DNA of 51,815 nt, taken from assembly GCA_019359745.1 (NCBI GenBank), contig JAHHGT010000011.1, positions 1 to 51,815 of the forward strand, written 5' to 3'. Below, piece after piece: positions 50,883-51,815 of this stretch. The stretch is from Aphanothece saxicola GSE-SYN-MK-01-06B. Lineage in GTDB: Bacteria; Cyanobacteriota; Cyanobacteriia; PCC-6307; Cyanobiaceae. A model generated the notes under the pieces. The model was not told the DNA's origin, searched no databases, and saw only the letters and a list, made by a program, of their open reading frames with translations. A program made the translations under genes and the position numbers. Numbering within the stretch: the stretch's first letter is position 1; every line of letters begins with the position of its first letter.

Positions 50883-51700
50883 CATCCCTTTCCCCGCACC
50901 TTCTCGACCCCCGCCTGGAGGCCCTGATCGAGCGCGTGGCCGAGCGACAACGCGCCGATTTCGGCCACAGCGAGCCCGATCTGAAGGCGGATGGCTCCTT
51001 CATCACCGCCTGTGATCGCTGGAGCGACGCCACGCTGGTGGAAGGGCTGGCGGAGTTGTTCCCTGGGGAAGGGGTGCTCAGCGAGGAAGGCCGGCAGCAG
51101 GTGCCTGGCACTCCGGCGTACTGGGTGGTGGATCCCCTGGATGGCACCACCAACTTCGCCGCCGGAATTCCCTACTGGGCAATCTCGATGGCCCGCTTCG
51201 AGGCCGGAGTACCGGTGCTGGCGATCCTTGAGGTGCCGCCCCTGCGTCAGCGAATTGTGGCCATCCGGGGTCAGGGCGCCTGGCGCAACGGAAAGCCCAT
51301 TCCGCCCCCGGCCCAGCAGTTGCACAACGCCGGCTGTGCCTCCCTCTGCAGCCGATCGATCCGGGTGCTCCAGAAGCTGCCGCACCGTCCGTTCCCAGGC
51401 AAGATCCGCCTGCTGGGTGTGGCCAGCCTGAACCTGGTGTCGGTGGCCATGGGCCAGACGATGGCGGCTCTCGAGGCCACACCAAAGATCTGGGACCTGG
51501 CAGCGGCCTGGTTGGTGCTGGAGGAACTGGGCTGTCCCCTGCGCTGGCTCGGTCCAACGCCGCGAGGGCTGCAGGCAGGAACTGACCAGGCCCAGACCGA
51601 TTTTCCTGTGCTGGTGGCCAACCGCCAGGAGACTCTGGAGCGCTTCATGCCCTGGGCAGAAGCCCTGGAGACGAAGGTTGCCCCCAATCAGGTGATATGA
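50879..51700 (+). CDS. Inositol monophosphatase-family phosphatase
   Basis: 273 residues, ATG 50879 overlapping the previous TGA. KADGSFITACDRWSDATLV, LSEEGRQQ, WVVDPLDGTTNF (metal-binding DPLDGTTNF) and WDLAAAWLVLEELGC are the family motifs. Members include histidinol-phosphatase HisN, SuhB and inositol-1-phosphatase; the sequence alone does not decide between them. HisN is a reasonable candidate in organisms without HisB-N. Its last bases ATGA are also the start of a 28-codon ORF. Confidence 0.9.
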   Translation: MTSLSPHLLDPRLEALIERVAERQRADFGHSEPDLKADGSFITACDRWSDATLVEGLAELFPGEGVLSEEGRQQVPGTPAYWVVDPLDGTTNFAAGIPYWAISMARFEAGVPVLAILEVPPLRQRIVAIRGQGAWRNGKPIPPPAQQLHNAGCASLCSRSIRVLQKLPHRPFPGKIRLLGVASLNLVSVAMGQTMAALEATPKIWDLAAAWLVLEELGCPLRWLGPTPRGLQAGTDQAQTDFPVLVANRQETLERFMPWAEALETKVAPNQVI

Positions 51701-51783
51701 TTTTGGACTGCGCCCCAGAGAGCGAGAGCTCGAGCGGGGAGCAGGCTTACGAGATCAAGAGGCGCGAGCCGACGGTGTTGTAA
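51697..51783 (+). other. 28-codon ORF and structured tail at the window end
   Basis: ATG 51697 overlaps the preceding TGA as ATGA and the ORF ends at TAA 51783 (MILDCAPESESS start, REPTVL end), with no family recognised. The DNA is rich in dyads: GAGC-GAGA-GCTC near 51720-51732 flanked by CCCC and GGGG, and GTCGCC-GGGA-GGCGAC at 51793-51808, both with GNRA-like loops. It could be a small coupled gene, part of an RNA, or the 3' end region of a minus-strand gene. Confidence 0.25.
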
Positions 51784-51815
51784 GTTTTCTGAGTCGCCGG
51801 GAGGCGACGCGCCGC
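51747..51815 (-). CDS. Possible 3' end of a minus-strand gene (partial)
   Basis: On the minus strand a frame is open from the window edge to a TAA at 51747-51749. Its 22 codons end in QKTYNTVGSRLLIS. Most third positions are G or C (18 of 22), as in real genes here. A convergent neighbour would fit the tail-to-tail pattern, and the GC-rich dyad near 51713-51740 could be its 3' structure. Too short to identify. Confidence 0.3.
   Translation of the reverse strand, partial: AARRLPATQKTYNTVGSRLLIS

Noticed and set aside
51697..51815. tmRNA or RNase P RNA at the window end
   Set aside because: No tag-peptide ending in ALAA/PVAA type and no recognised RNase P consensus segments.

Overview
The window is about 52 kb of chromosome from a high-GC unicellular cyanobacterium, most like a freshwater or coastal Synechococcus/Cyanobium-type picocyanobacterium. 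The evidence is the gene content: photosystem II genes psbD (tail only) and psbU, a PetL-like cytochrome b6f peptide, NDH-1 subunit ndhO, a CRR7-like NDH assembly protein, zeta-carotene desaturase, a Ycf33/DUF751 protein and four SLH-domain OprB-type porins. Genes are tightly packed, with many ATGA/GTGA start-stop overlaps and several tail-to-tail overlaps. No rRNA, tRNA, IS element or CRISPR array was recognised.

Layout. (1) 1-143: end of a psbD copy followed at once by a strong terminator and no psbC. (2) 273-2126: a large multi-pass membrane protein of clearly lower GC, then about 570 bases with no convincing gene. (3) 2693-11189, minus strand: a five-gene envelope-glycan operon (two GT-C mannosyltransferase-like enzymes, a methyltransferase/GT2 fusion, an LPG-synthase/flippase-like membrane protein and an AT3-SGNH acyltransferase), most genes joined by 4-base overlaps. 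(4) 11317-19124, plus strand: four tandem porins in two near-identical pairs, each with its own leader and terminator. (5) 19281-31362: housekeeping and photosynthesis genes, including a J-domain protein, ndhO, an LpxB-like enzyme, an A-type Fe-S carrier divergent from crtQ, and the minus-strand run ycf33-rbfA-nagZ-GT2/TPR-hemD. (6) 31398-43933: CRR7-like, aroK, a double-domain 6-carboxytetrahydropterin synthase, a RibD-C reductase, a FemAB-like protein, a B12-binding radical SAM enzyme, a petL candidate, an MFS exporter, rimO, a VKOR-thioredoxin fusion and nadB. (7) 44099-51700: psbU, DUF3120, uppP, a PDZ/radical SAM protein, a TolC-type channel, a PUCC-family transporter and an inositol-phosphatase-family enzyme.

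The most striking signal is in the porin array. All four leaders carry GTGTGAGGA over the ribosome-binding site, which is the complement of the conserved core of the cyanobacterial sRNA Yfr1. All four 3' regions carry CCTCACA, in one case the full TCCTCACAC, which is complementary to the same leader site. The array therefore looks like a set of co-regulated outer-membrane channels under RNA control, with a possible second layer of leader-to-3'UTR pairing. Porin pairs 1/2 and 3/4 are mosaics of identical and divergent blocks, which suggests recent duplication plus gene conversion. Assignments rest on reading translations and motifs, without database searches.
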